This document shows, one piece after another, positions 22,833 to 31,219 of a stretch of DNA of 64,000 bases. The stretch spans positions 1 through 64,000 of the forward strand of contig CAVCUP010000006.1 in the NCBI GenBank assembly GCA_963605405.1. Direction: 5' to 3'. Made by a program: the position numbers and the translations under genes. Numbering within the stretch: position 1 is the first letter of the stretch; every line of letters begins with the position of its first letter. The notes below the pieces were generated by a model. The model was not told the origin of the DNA. It made no database searches and was given only the letters and a program-made list of their open reading frames with translations. This DNA is from Paratractidigestivibacter sp963605405 (lineage in GTDB: Bacteria > Actinomycetota > Coriobacteriia > Coriobacteriales > Atopobiaceae).

Positions 22833-24355
22833 TTGCGCACCTCCTCGATGTTTGGCGGGGTCGTCAGCCCGTCGGACAGCTCTATCATGCGGCGCACAAG
22901 CTCGGCGCGGCGCTTCGGGTCGGTCTCGGGCAAGCGGGCTTCCTCGTACAGCTTGTGCAGCTCGTTCTCCTTCAGCGCCAGCGACTCTGGCGTGTGGAAC
23001 TGAAGCTCGAACCTGAAGCCGTCGGGCGTCTCGAGCTGGCAATTGACGCCGCGATAGGTGACGCCCGTGCTTTGCAGCGTGTTCTTGACCTTGACCAGAG
23101 TATAGCCCGCCTTCTCAAGCTCGGCGCGGATGCGGGCGAACTCGTCGGCGAAGCTCTCCGTTTGCAGCTGGTAGGTGTACCAAAGCACGTCGTGGATGCC
23201 GTCCGCCGCCTCTTGCTCGGTGATCACGTCCTTGTACGAGTCGGTTCTGATTTTGCGTGCTAGCGACTGCTGGCCCTTGAGCCTGAAATCAAGCCCCGCG
23301 AGCGTCGAGCCAACGCGTTGGAGCGATTGCAGGAAGGACGTGGTCTCAGGCTCGCGAACCATGGCGTCGGAGCGCAGGCGCATGGCGTGCGTCGCCGAGT
23401 CGCCGCCGCGCTTCTGCACGTACTCGTCTATCCACTTGTCCCAGTCGGCGACCTCGAGCGTGTACGAGCAGCGGCACCACGGGTGCATCGGCGGGAAGTT
23501 CGTGCCGGGCATGCGCTCAGAGAGCTTGGCGGGATGCTGCTTCTGGTATGCCTCCAGTCCCCGGCAAGCCTCGCAGGCCTTGCCGTCGTGGACGCAGCTT
23601 ATGGCGTAGCACTCGAAGTCGGACTCGTGCACACGGGCCTGCGCCTCGTTGAAGAGGTACGTCCCCTCGGTGTACACGAGCCGCATGGCTGTGCGCACGC
23701 CGCTGTGGCCCAACCTCTCCCGCAGCGCCCGGGAGACCTCGTCGTAGGAGACGCCGCGCGCTATGAGCTTGGAGAAGTCGTCGTTGAGGTACGCGGCCAG
23801 CTTCTCGCGGCTCGCCCAGATGCGCTCGGAGAAGTCCCCTCCGGACGCCCAAGCCGCCCCGACCGTGGCCCTGACGATCTCGGAGTCGTAGCGGTAGAAG
23901 TCCGTGCCGAAGCCCATCTCCTCGGCGGCGATGTTGGCCGCACGTCGCGCCTGCTCGGTGAAGTGACGCTCAAGCCCCTCCTGCTCGATGGCCCCGATCT
24001 CGTACTGCTGGATGCGTATCTGCAGCTGGATGGCCTCAAGCTCGTTCAGCCGGTAGATGGACTCGCGCACCGGCATGAGGTCGGCGTACTGCGGGTACTT
24101 CCTGACGAACTCGTCCATGCGCTCCATCAGGAGCGTTGTGTCCTCGGCGCTGATGGACTGCAGCAGCCGCCGATACTCGATCACCTTGTCCTCGCCGTAC
24201 CGGGCGTAGTAGGCGGCTATGAGGCGGTCGAGCTTCGCCGCCTCGCTGGCATAGATCCTCTCCAAGTCGCTGCGGAGCGCCGCCTCGTCCTCGGAGAGCT
24301 GCGCCAGGAACTCCTCCCGGCGCAGCTGCCAGTACTCGTCGTTAGGCTTGCTCAT
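22829..24355 (-). CDS. MuF-like minor head protein fused to a RelA/SpoT-like domain
   Basis: This 508-residue protein has two parts. Residues about 1-300 are a phage head morphogenesis (MuF/SPP1 gp7-type) protein: long helices, then CEAC (261-264) and PPMHPWCRC (288-296), the conserved Cys/His end. Residues about 355-495 resemble a RelA/SpoT-type nucleotidyltransferase: RLKGQQSLARK, then TYRGVNCQLE, then FELQFHTPESLALK and HKLYEE, in the order of the (p)ppGpp synthetase core. Such C-terminal fusions are known as phage-borne polymorphic toxins. The head protein is carried in the virion, so the domain could be delivered with DNA. Activity is not shown by sequence. Confidence 0.8.
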   Translation of the reverse strand: MSKPNDEYWQLRREEFLAQLSEDEAALRSDLERIYASEAAKLDRLIAAYYARYGEDKVIEYRRLLQSISAEDTTLLMERMDEFVRKYPQYADLMPVRESIYRLNELEAIQLQIRIQQYEIGAIEQEGLERHFTEQARRAANIAAEEMGFGTDFYRYDSEIVRATVGAAWASGGDFSERIWASREKLAAYLNDDFSKLIARGVSYDEVSRALRERLGHSGVRTAMRLVYTEGTYLFNEAQARVHESDFECYAISCVHDGKACEACRGLEAYQKQHPAKLSERMPGTNFPPMHPWCRCSYTLEVADWDKWIDEYVQKRGGDSATHAMRLRSDAMVREPETTSFLQSLQRVGSTLAGLDFRLKGQQSLARKIRTDSYKDVITEQEAADGIHDVLWYTYQLQTESFADEFARIRAELEKAGYTLVKVKNTLQSTGVTYRGVNCQLETPDGFRFELQFHTPESLALKENELHKLYEEARLPETDPKRRAELVRRMIELSDGLTTPPNIEEVRK

Positions 24356-24773
24356 CGCTGCCCGTCAGAAGCTCGATGATCTGGGCCTTGGTCGCGTTCT
24401 TCGGGAGGGAGATGCCACTTCCCTTGGCAAGCTCGCGCAGGTCGTTGAGCTTCATGGCCTTCAGGGCCGCGTCCTCGTCGTCCTCGGGCTGCTCCACGGC
24501 GTCGCCAGGCGCCTCGCCCTCGGCGGACGATTCCTGCTGCTCCTGCGGCCGCTCGCCGCCATCGGGCTGCTCCACGGCGTCGAAACCCTCGAGCACGCCC
24601 ACGGCCACGAGGTCTTCGCGGATGTAGCCCGCGCGGCACTTGAGCCACCCGGGCGCCGCCCCCTCGACCTCTACGGCGGTGCCGTCGGCCAGCGTGCCGA
24701 CCACGGGCGCGCCAGGCTCCGGCTGCTCGCGCACGGCCAGCTGCTTGCCCCTGCTATAGATCGCTACCTTCAT
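24342..24773 (-). CDS. SH3-like and Rho-N/SAP-like domain protein
   Basis: This 143-residue protein starts MKVAIYSRGKQLAVREQPEPGAPVVGTL, an SH3b-like domain (residues 1-60). It then has an acidic Gln/Glu-rich linker and ends with KLNDLRELAKGSGI and NATKAQIIELL, a Rho-N/SAP/HeH-like helical pair (about 108-140). Such proteins are encoded beside portal and MuF genes in Gram-positive phages. The role is unknown; nucleic-acid binding by the C-terminal motif is plausible. Confidence 0.7.
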   Translation of the reverse strand: MKVAIYSRGKQLAVREQPEPGAPVVGTLADGTAVEVEGAAPGWLKCRAGYIREDLVAVGVLEGFDAVEQPDGGERPQEQQESSAEGEAPGDAVEQPEDDEDAALKAMKLNDLRELAKGSGISLPKNATKAQIIELLTGSDEQA

Positions 24774-26337
24774 TTCCGTTTCCTTTCTCGTCGTCCTTGT
24801 CGTCAAGGTATCCCGCCGCCGTCTCGTCGTCGACGCCGATGAGCTTGAGCATCGCCAGCGCGTTCCTGCGCGTCATCGTCCCCTTGCCGTACTGGCGCAG
24901 GATGGACGTGATCTTGTACATGTCCTGCCCGCCGACCGTGGGTGTGCGGTTCGTCGGCATGCCGCCGCTTATGGCCTCGGCCTTCTCGTCCTGCTCCTCG
25001 CGCTTGCGCTGCATCTCGGCCCTGGGGTCGCTCACGCAGGACAGCACGGAGAGCTGCGTCTCCTCGGACACGATGCCGGAGAGCTGGCCCGCCACGCTGG
25101 CCTCGGACTGCAGGTCGTCGGGCATGTTGCGGTGCATCGTCACCTCGACGGCCTTCCACTCGTCGCCGGCGAACCCGGCGTTGGGGTAGGCTGCGAGCAG
25201 CCGCAGGCGCTCCTGCACCCCGCGCTTGAACTTCAGCTCCTTGTTTCGCGCCAGGTTGCTCATGGGCATCATGCGCATCTTGAGCGCTATGCCCGAGGCG
25301 GTGGCGAAGTTGTCGTCGGTGATGTCGGGCACCATCGCCGTCTTGTAGATCAGCGTCTCCAAGCGGTTGATCAGGTTCTCCTGCACGGCGTCGGCGTTGG
25401 GCTTCACGAGGAACGCCACGTCCAGCCCCTCGGTGCTCTCGCCGTACAGGTTGATGATCTTGTTCTCCCGGATGTTGTCGATCTCGTCGTCGTCAAGCTC
25501 CTTGCCCTTGACCACCATGTAGCAGTCGCTGAAGTACTCGACGTCGTTGGCCTTCTCGGACAGCACCGCGTTGTATTGCTCGATGAGGGACAGGACGCCC
25601 TCGTACAGGCCGCGCCCCTCGGTGTTCTGGCGGAAGTCCACGGCGGGCACGGAGCCGAAGGCGTGGGCGCTGGGTTCGCCGAACGCCAGGCCCTCTGAGG
25701 AGCGCGCGAAGTCGACCACCTGCGCGGAGTCCGACCAGCTGCCCTTGATCGCGCCGTCGTCCCCGTAGAACCAGCGCACGAAGAACAGCGGGCGCCTCAG
25801 CACGGAGTCGTCGTAGACCATGAACGACGTGAGCGGCGACACCGCGACCGAGCGCGGCATGCCCTCCTCGTCCTGGTACAGCATCTCGTAGGCGTGGCCG
25901 AACTTGGAGGCCATCTTGGACAGCTCCGCGTCCACGTCCTCCTGCATGTTCCTCGCCGCAAACTCGGCGATGAAGGCCTCCACGGCCTCTTTGCGCGAAT
26001 CGCCCATATCGTCGGCGCTGCGCACCGAGAGAGTCATGGGAACGCCGATGAAGTAGCCCTCGAAGGTCTGCGTGACCGTGTACGCGAAGTCCGCCGCCAT
26101 GCGGTTGTTCGGCTTGTAGTCCGGCCTCTTGCGCCAGGAGCGGTCGAAGATCGCGTAGCGGCCTCGGTATGCCGCGTCCAGATACTCGTAGCGCGGCTTG
26201 TGGTCCTGCTCGAACTCGTCCACGAGCCGCTGCAGGAGTTCGGGCGTCATCTCGGTGCCGGACGGCAGGCGGAAGTCGTCCGTCTCCGGCTCGCGCTGCA
26301 TCTGGTCGTAGTAGAAGGAATGGAACTCGTGCGTCAC
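24754..26337 (-). CDS. Portal protein (SPP1 gp6-like)
   Basis: This 527-residue protein starts at GTG 26337, next to the terminase stop. Typical SPP1-type portal features are LLQRLVDEFEQDHKPRYEYLDAAYRG near the N-terminus, NNRMAADFAYTVTQTFEGYFIG (about 77-98), and a long helical C-terminal part. The dodecamer forms the DNA gate of the capsid and docks the terminase. The C-terminus is acidic and low-complexity (DDKDDEKGNGNEG). Confidence 0.92.
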   Translation of the reverse strand: MTHEFHSFYYDQMQREPETDDFRLPSGTEMTPELLQRLVDEFEQDHKPRYEYLDAAYRGRYAIFDRSWRKRPDYKPNNRMAADFAYTVTQTFEGYFIGVPMTLSVRSADDMGDSRKEAVEAFIAEFAARNMQEDVDAELSKMASKFGHAYEMLYQDEEGMPRSVAVSPLTSFMVYDDSVLRRPLFFVRWFYGDDGAIKGSWSDSAQVVDFARSSEGLAFGEPSAHAFGSVPAVDFRQNTEGRGLYEGVLSLIEQYNAVLSEKANDVEYFSDCYMVVKGKELDDDEIDNIRENKIINLYGESTEGLDVAFLVKPNADAVQENLINRLETLIYKTAMVPDITDDNFATASGIALKMRMMPMSNLARNKELKFKRGVQERLRLLAAYPNAGFAGDEWKAVEVTMHRNMPDDLQSEASVAGQLSGIVSEETQLSVLSCVSDPRAEMQRKREEQDEKAEAISGGMPTNRTPTVGGQDMYKITSILRQYGKGTMTRRNALAMLKLIGVDDETAAGYLDDKDDEKGNGNEGSDL

Positions 26338-27615
26338 TTAGATGCCTCCCTTGAAGAACTTCACGCCGGGGCGCGACTGCCACTGCCTGATCGCGGACGC
26401 CAGCGAGTCGGGCATGTCGTCGTGCGCGGCGTTCTCGTTGTAGTCGAGCACCTGGTTCAAGGCATCCGCGTCGAGCGGGTACTGGTCGCAGTCCAGGAAC
26501 CTCACGTTCGCCCACTGGCTGCGCAGGTGCGTGCTTATCTTGATGTACTTGTTCTCGCTCTCCTGGTATGAGCAGCACGGGCGCCCCCTGCGGATGATGG
26601 ACTTCCTCAGGTAGCCCTTGTCGGCGTTGGACTCGCAGAAGACCGTGCCTATGCGCAGGGCCTTGCACTCGCCCAGGATCTCGCCCAGGCAGTCGTCCAC
26701 GTGCCTGTGCCACATGCGGATGTGCGCGTACCAGGTGCCGCCGCACTCCTTGACGCAGGTGAAGGCCGTGTAGTCGGAGCCTCCGTAGCTCGCGTCGATG
26801 TGGCCTATGCCGTCGGCCAGCAGCTTCGGCTCCCTGAAGAACTGCGCGTTCGTGAACATGGCGTCCTCGTCGGCGATGTGCTTCAGCTCGTAGTTGGCGG
26901 CGAACAGCGACGGGGACATGCCGGCGCGCACGCGCTCTATCTCCTCGCGGGTCATGAGGCCCGTCTCGAAGCAGCTCCAGCGGCGGATGTTCGGCATCAG
27001 CTGGAAGGCGTCGTCCTTGTGCCAGGGCGTGCCGGTGTTGAAGATGCGCCCGCCTCGGTTGCGGATGTTCTGCAGCTCCATGTACAGCAGCTTGATGCGC
27101 TCGCGCTCGGCGGCGGACACGCGGTCCTTCACGTTCACGATGTCGTCGGTGAACACCTTGTCGGCGTGCTTGCCCGTGAGCGAGCCGCCACAGCCGAGGC
27201 CTAGCAGCTGGGGAGCACCCGACACGCCCTGCTTGAGGTTCGTGGAGACGGACGACTGCGTGGCCTTCGTCACCACGAGGTCGGTGCCGTACAGCATGCG
27301 CGCGAGGGCCTGGAACCACTCGGACTGAAGCACGTTGGCGGTGGCCGTCATGACCTCGGCCACGTCGTCGTCGGTCTTGCGCAGGAAGATGACGCGCTCG
27401 GCGGGGAACAGCACGATGATGAACGCGAACGAGATATGCAGGCACGTGGTCTTGAAGGAGCCTCGGTGCGCCTGGATCGTCTCGTCCTCGGTGCCGAACA
27501 CCATGTCCTTGATCCATTTGTTGTGAAGGGCGGTGAGCTTGTCGTATCCCAGCTTCACGGCGATGTCGGCGGGGCAGTCGTACACGAGGTCTATCAGGTC
27601 AGCCTTTGTCGGCAT
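26338..27615 (-). CDS. terL: Terminase large subunit
   Basis: This 425-residue protein is the packaging motor. The Walker A-like HRGSFKTT is at about residues 50-57 and the Walker B VFTDDI at about 154-159. The nuclease domain has HIDASYGGSDYTAF (about 240-253), VFCESNADKG and AAHDDMPDSLA, the acidic residues of an RNase H-like fold. The start at 27615 overlaps the small subunit gene. The family resembles the terminase_6/T4-like group of Gram-positive siphophages, but the packaging type (cos or pac) cannot be read from sequence alone. Confidence 0.92.
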   Translation of the reverse strand: MPTKADLIDLVYDCPADIAVKLGYDKLTALHNKWIKDMVFGTEDETIQAHRGSFKTTCLHISFAFIIVLFPAERVIFLRKTDDDVAEVMTATANVLQSEWFQALARMLYGTDLVVTKATQSSVSTNLKQGVSGAPQLLGLGCGGSLTGKHADKVFTDDIVNVKDRVSAAERERIKLLYMELQNIRNRGGRIFNTGTPWHKDDAFQLMPNIRRWSCFETGLMTREEIERVRAGMSPSLFAANYELKHIADEDAMFTNAQFFREPKLLADGIGHIDASYGGSDYTAFTCVKECGGTWYAHIRMWHRHVDDCLGEILGECKALRIGTVFCESNADKGYLRKSIIRRGRPCCSYQESENKYIKISTHLRSQWANVRFLDCDQYPLDADALNQVLDYNENAAHDDMPDSLASAIRQWQSRPGVKFFKGGI

Positions 27616-28012
27616 GTCGCCTCGCCTCAATCAGCTTGCCGATCTCCTCGGCGGCATGGGTGACGTCGGCGGACACCTCTACCCGCTCGACGGGCTTCTC
27701 GCCCGCCGTGTCGCGCAGGAACTGGATGGCGGCGATGTCGCCGCGCATGGCCCTCTTCGCCACCTTGAGCACGCTTATCTCGGAGACCGTGAGCTTTCGG
27801 TCGGGGTAGTCCTCGAAGGACATGCCCTCCAACTCGTCAAGCTCGGCGTCGGTGCCCTCGAACGGCATGTGCAGCACGGTGCGCGCGATCTCCTGCAGCT
27901 GCTTCTTCTCGCGGCGCTTCTTGGCCGCCGCCTTGCCGGCCTTGGATGCCGCCGCGCGGCGCTGCTCGGGGGTCTGGTCGCGCTTTGGCTTGATCAGGTT
28001 CTCGTCGTTCAT
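27599..28012 (-). CDS. terS: Terminase small subunit-like protein
   Basis: This 137-residue protein has a very basic N-terminal helix (QRRAAASKAGKAAAKKRREKK) and KLTVSEISVLKVAKRAMRGD (about 73-92), followed by RDTAGEKPVERVEVS. The end of this kind (a TAGEKP-V-like motif) is common in phage small terminases. It binds packaging sites on DNA and feeds the large subunit, whose gene overlaps its end by 17 nt. Confidence 0.8.
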   Translation of the reverse strand: MNDENLIKPKRDQTPEQRRAAASKAGKAAAKKRREKKQLQEIARTVLHMPFEGTDAELDELEGMSFEDYPDRKLTVSEISVLKVAKRAMRGDIAAIQFLRDTAGEKPVERVEVSADVTHAAEEIGKLIEARRHADKG

Positions 28013-28015
28013 GGG

Positions 28016-28255
28016 CTAGTCCTCGAACTCGAGGCCCATGAATCGCAGGCGCTTGTCAAGCTCGGCGAGCGCCCCGAAGTCGTTGGAGCCGTACACGAGG
28101 GCGTGGACGATGGCGGTGTCCATGACGTACTGCCACTGGCGCGCGTCCCAATGGTCGCTGCAACGGTCGTCGCGCCACGCGTTGAACCACGTGACGGTCT
28201 CGGGCGGCCAGTCCGTGTCGGCTGGAAGTGTCGGCTTCTCCTGCTTCGCTGCCAT
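28016..28255 (-). CDS. Small protein upstream of terminase, hypothetical
   Basis: This 79-residue protein, rich in Trp and acidic residues (DWPPETVTWFNAWRDD; WDARQWQYVMDTAIVHALV), lies 3 nt upstream of the small terminase gene. Similar short proteins precede terminases in actinobacterial phages, where some act with terS. No direct function is known to me. Confidence 0.65.
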   Translation of the reverse strand: MAAKQEKPTLPADTDWPPETVTWFNAWRDDRCSDHWDARQWQYVMDTAIVHALVYGSNDFGALAELDKRLRFMGLEFED

Positions 28256-28292
28256 GCGTTCACTCCTCTCTGGTTTGCGTCGTCGATGGAAA

Positions 28293-28321
28293 GGGCCAGC
28301 GCCTTAGGATCGCGCTGGCCC
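28293..28321 (-). terminator. Terminator after the 33-residue peptide gene
   Basis: A perfect 10-bp stem (28293-28302 with 28312-28321) with a 9-nt loop, followed on the minus strand by TTTCC. It separates the 33-residue gene from the packaging operon. Confidence 0.7.
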
Positions 28322-28331
28322 TGGGTTCCCC

Positions 28332-28433
28332 CTAGTAGGAGGAGCGGCCGGAAGAGCTGCCGCGACCGCGATTGAACGCGGAGCGCACTCGGTTGGCGAT
28401 GTTTCCCGCTGCCTGGCGAATACGACCGAACAT
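28332..28433 (-). CDS. 33-residue basic peptide between two terminators
   Basis: ATG 28433 has a strong ribosome site (GAGGAGG, about 7 nt upstream). The peptide begins MFGRIRQAAGNIANRVRSAF and ends in Arg/Gly/Ser. It could form an amphipathic helix with positive charge. It is flanked by a terminator on each side, so it seems to be its own transcription unit. Function unknown. Confidence 0.55.
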   Translation of the reverse strand: MFGRIRQAAGNIANRVRSAFNRGRGSSSGRSSY

Positions 28434-28463
28434 GCCTGCCTCCTCTCGTTTTCGGGAACAAAA

Positions 28464-28485
28464 AAGACGTCCCGAGGGACGCCTT
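28464..28485 (-). terminator. Intrinsic terminator with T6 tract
   Basis: A 10-bp stem with one mismatch, followed on the minus strand by six T. It ends the transcript of the PAPS-reductase-like pair and lies upstream of the 33-residue gene. Confidence 0.8.
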
Positions 28486-28512
28486 GATTTTCCTATGCGC
28501 GTGAGATTGGCC

Positions 28513-29091
28513 TTAGCCCTCAAGGGCCTCAAGGAGTTTCGACCCGTCCATGTACAGGTCGCCGTACTTCGCCAGGGCGAACTCCCTGATGAAGCTCTCG
28601 AGGTCGTCGGAATCGCGGAACACGCACACCACGTGGTAGGCGCTGCTCCAAACGTTGTCGTAGTAGGGCCTCACCTCAAGCGACTCGAACGCCTTGAGGA
28701 TCGCCGCCGCCTCGGCGAAGCTGTCGCCCTCTAGGCTGTCGGTCGTCTCCACCGAGTCGAGCGGGTTGGGCATCGGCGTGCCCTTCGGCTCCTTCGGCTT
28801 GAACTGCCGCTTGTTCTGAAGGCCTATGCGCTCCTCGAACACGGGGCGTATGACGTCGCCGAAAGTCCAGCCCTCGGCATCGGCCTTGACCAAATCGGCG
28901 AAGCGCCCGCGCTCGTCGGCGTCGTGGAAGCAGAAGCAAATCCAGAACCCCGAATCGACGGCCATCTGAAAGCGCTTCTCCTCGCGCTTCTCGCGGTCGC
29001 GGTAGCTCTTCTGGTGGTCGGTCAGCTGCGCCTCCTCGGCGGCTTTCGCCTCCTTGCGCGCCTTCTGCGGCTTCTCGAACTTAAAGCCCAT
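28513..29091 (-). CDS. Partner protein of the PAPS-reductase-like gene, hypothetical
   Basis: This 192-residue protein has a charged coiled N-terminus (about 1-45) followed by a mixed alpha/beta domain with SGFWICFCFHDADERGRF and YHVVCVFRDSDDLESFI, two similar beta strands each followed by an acidic helix start. The two halves may be a duplicated ferredoxin-like fold. It overlaps the sulfotransferase-like gene by 11 nt, so the two are coupled and may form one modification system. Confidence 0.65.
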   Translation of the reverse strand: MGFKFEKPQKARKEAKAAEEAQLTDHQKSYRDREKREEKRFQMAVDSGFWICFCFHDADERGRFADLVKADAEGWTFGDVIRPVFEERIGLQNKRQFKPKEPKGTPMPNPLDSVETTDSLEGDSFAEAAAILKAFESLEVRPYYDNVWSSAYHVVCVFRDSDDLESFIREFALAKYGDLYMDGSKLLEALEG

Positions 29092-29791
29092 AGTGCTCCC
29101 ACCTCTTCTCGTCGGCCTCGATGAACGGGTACCACTTCTTGACCACGGCGAAGTCGTCGGGGCGCTTCTCGCGCAGGGGCTTCATGAACCGCATGTCCAA
29201 TCCGTCGAAGCTGCGCCCGAACAGCTCGTAGTCTGGCGGCAGGCCGATGCCTCTGCGATCTATCGCGTCCATGACCTCGGCTTTCGTCCAGTCGGCCACA
29301 ACGGACGCCTTGTGCGTGGACTGCTTCATCAGGCCGTGCTTGGTGAGGCTGGCGCGGCGGTACGGGTTGTCGCAGGCGCGCACGCCGTCGCAGAACCACG
29401 TGTCGTCGGGCAACCCGAGGTCCTCGAGGATGTAGGGGCGCATGTCGTCGTAGCCGTACACGGGCATGTTCGCCGCCTCGATCACGTCGCAGTGCGCGGG
29501 GCTTTGGAACACGCAGTTGTTGAGCGTCCTCGACCACCTGGGGTGCGGGTACTGGTGGATCTTCACGCCGAACACCTTCTCGATGCTGCGCACGTTCTGC
29601 TCGACCATCGGAAGGCCGGGGATAGACCAGTAGTAGATCGGCACGACCTCGACGCCCTCGTCCTCGAGCGCGACCCACGCGGCCAGCGAGTCCTTGCCGA
29701 GCGAGCAGGAAAGCACCACGGGTCGGCCTTCCGCCTTGAGCCGCTTGCGGATCTCGGCGCTAGTCGGCTGGCCCTTGATTATCGTCGGCAT
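29081..29791 (-). CDS. PAPS reductase/ATP-pyrophosphatase-fold enzyme
   Basis: This 236-residue protein has the PP-loop SLGKDSLAAW (about residues 31-40), a variant of SGGKDS, at the end of the first beta strand, then VVPIYYWSIPGLPMVE and YPHPRWSRTLNNCVF. The PP-loop adenylates a substrate; in phages such proteins are annotated as phosphoadenosine phosphosulfate reductases, but many act on DNA or RNA bases or on the phosphate backbone. Next to terminase and a coupled partner, a DNA modification role against host restriction is plausible. No sulfur-metabolism genes are nearby. Confidence 0.75.
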   Translation of the reverse strand: MPTIIKGQPTSAEIRKRLKAEGRPVVLSCSLGKDSLAAWVALEDEGVEVVPIYYWSIPGLPMVEQNVRSIEKVFGVKIHQYPHPRWSRTLNNCVFQSPAHCDVIEAANMPVYGYDDMRPYILEDLGLPDDTWFCDGVRACDNPYRRASLTKHGLMKQSTHKASVVADWTKAEVMDAIDRRGIGLPPDYELFGRSFDGLDMRFMKPLREKRPDDFAVVKKWYPFIEADEKRWEHYGL

Positions 29792-30014
29792 CTTCGCTCC
29801 TCTCCGTTATCTCGATGGGTTCACCCATTCCGTTCAACGTCAGCTTAAAGCCCATGTGAGAAGCCATCGTCGCAAGAGTCGCGGAACCGATGTTCGACCC
29901 CTGCTTGATCGTGTTCTTGATGTACATAGGCGATTTGCCCATGGCCTTAGAAAGCGCGTACATGCTCGTATCCGACCGGTCGAGCATTTCCCTTAACGCC
30001 TCTGTCGGTGTCAC
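29760..30014 (-). CDS. Helix-turn-helix DNA-binding protein
   Basis: This 84-residue protein has an XRE-like HTH (ALSKAMGKSPMYIKNTIKQG, about residues 20-39, then GSATLATMASHMGFKL). The start GTG 30014 has GGGAGG upstream. It is the first gene of the minus-strand late block and is divergent from the early plus-strand block across an AT-rich region, so it probably represses one or both of these promoters. Confidence 0.8.
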   Translation of the reverse strand: MTPTEALREMLDRSDTSMYALSKAMGKSPMYIKNTIKQGSNIGSATLATMASHMGFKLTLNGMGEPIEITERSEDADDNQGPAD

Positions 30015-30241
30015 TCGAAACCTCCCTTCAATATTGGATCTTCTGGCAGATTATACAGCAACCTATATAGCTGTAGGGCAAATATTATATATGTAGGAAT
30101 TATGTATTATAGGGCAATAATTAAGCCCCCACCATAGGGCAATAACCTTTGCTGTATATTGTCCTTGTCAGCAATGGGGGCCACAAAGCCCACAGAGCTA
30201 GCAAGCAAGCAACTTTAGAACCGAATAAGGAGGCTACAGAG
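30015..30241. promoter_or_regulatory. AT-rich divergent control region with repeated TAGGGCAA sites
   Basis: Far richer in A/T than its surroundings. TAGGGCAA occurs at 30074, 30110 and 30135; the last two extend to TAGGGCAATAA. On the minus strand a TATAAT box is at 30050-30055. These repeats could be operators for the HTH protein at 29760-30014 or for a phage activator. No gene is seen before the ATG at 30242. Confidence 0.6.
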
Positions 30242-30775
30242 ATGGCAGAGCAGCAGAGTTTAGATCTGGTGGCAGGTGGTCAGCTGGTGAGCAACCATAC
30301 GATCCTAGCCATTGTGGAGGGCATGCGAGCAAGGGGCTATTTCCGAAAGGGCCAGCAGGGCCGAAAGGATGGCCTAGAACTCGCAACAGCCTTGAAGCTC
30401 ATTAACGAGTATATGGCATATCCCGACCTTGGCAGGTACACAGTGGAGGCCACGAAGCACAGGGCCATTAACGAGGTTCCCAGGGCCGATTACGAGCCGG
30501 TGGAGATCATGAGGGCTTGCGACAACTGGCTAGCCCAGATCACCGAGGCATTCAAGACCGACCCAGACGAGGAGGCCGTTATTTACATGGTGAAAGACCT
30601 TCGAAAGCAGGTCATAGCCGATGGCATCGTGTCAGGTGACCTCAAGGTGAAGAAGCTCTTCGGAAAGTCGAGCTTCTACTACCAGGCGGCTAACGGCAGG
30701 TGGTTCAAGGCCGATTACATCCCTTGGAATATCGAGGACTACAACCCCATCAGACCGGCAGAGCATGCGGCCTAA
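30242..30775 (+). CDS. Early phage protein, hypothetical
   Basis: This 177-residue protein starts at ATG 30242 with AAGGAGG upstream. It is helical and charged (KDGLELATALKLINEYMAYPDLG; VIYMVKDLRKQVIADGI) and ends with aromatic segments (SSFYYQAANGRWFKADYIPW). It is the first gene of the plus-strand block, so it is likely to be expressed early. No family is recognised. Confidence 0.7.
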   Translation: MAEQQSLDLVAGGQLVSNHTILAIVEGMRARGYFRKGQQGRKDGLELATALKLINEYMAYPDLGRYTVEATKHRAINEVPRADYEPVEIMRACDNWLAQITEAFKTDPDEEAVIYMVKDLRKQVIADGIVSGDLKVKKLFGKSSFYYQAANGRWFKADYIPWNIEDYNPIRPAEHAA

Positions 30776-30832
30776 AGCAAGCAGGAGGCCCCGAGAAGGG
30801 GCCTCCCACAACAACACACAGGAGATCATACC

Positions 30833-31168
30833 ATGCAAAAGCTACTCACGAAAGAGCTTCAGAAGAAGCTCCCGCCGCTCTACTCGCAGGACGGCAAGAA
30901 GGCCGAGACCGTGGTTTACGGCCACTGGTTCAGCTGCTTCAACGGCTGGGACTTCTACGCCACCGAGTACGACGAGGAGACCGGCGACATGTTCGGGTTT
31001 ATCTTCGGGGCCGTCCCCGAGATGGGCTACTTCAACCTGGCAGAGCTTGAGGAGATCAACCGTAAGTACGGCCTGAACTACTTCGAGCGCGAGACCTATT
31101 TCACACCCGCAAAAGTAACCGAGATACCGAGGATAGCCGAGGCGTTCGGCTACCTCTGGGAAAAGTAA
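30833..31168 (+). CDS. DUF2958-family protein
   Basis: This 111-residue protein matches the short DUF2958 family: LLTKELQKKLPPLYS at the start, FYATEYDEETGDMFGFIFG in the middle, then MGYFNLAELEEINRKYGL and YFTPAKVTEI. The family is common on plasmids and phages; the role is not known. A GGAGATCATACC ribosome site precedes the ATG. Confidence 0.85.
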   Translation: MQKLLTKELQKKLPPLYSQDGKKAETVVYGHWFSCFNGWDFYATEYDEETGDMFGFIFGAVPEMGYFNLAELEEINRKYGLNYFERETYFTPAKVTEIPRIAEAFGYLWEK

Positions 31169-31219
31169 CAGATCACTACAGGGAGGGGCCTAGCCCCTCC
31201 CATAAAGGAGGTTTTCACC

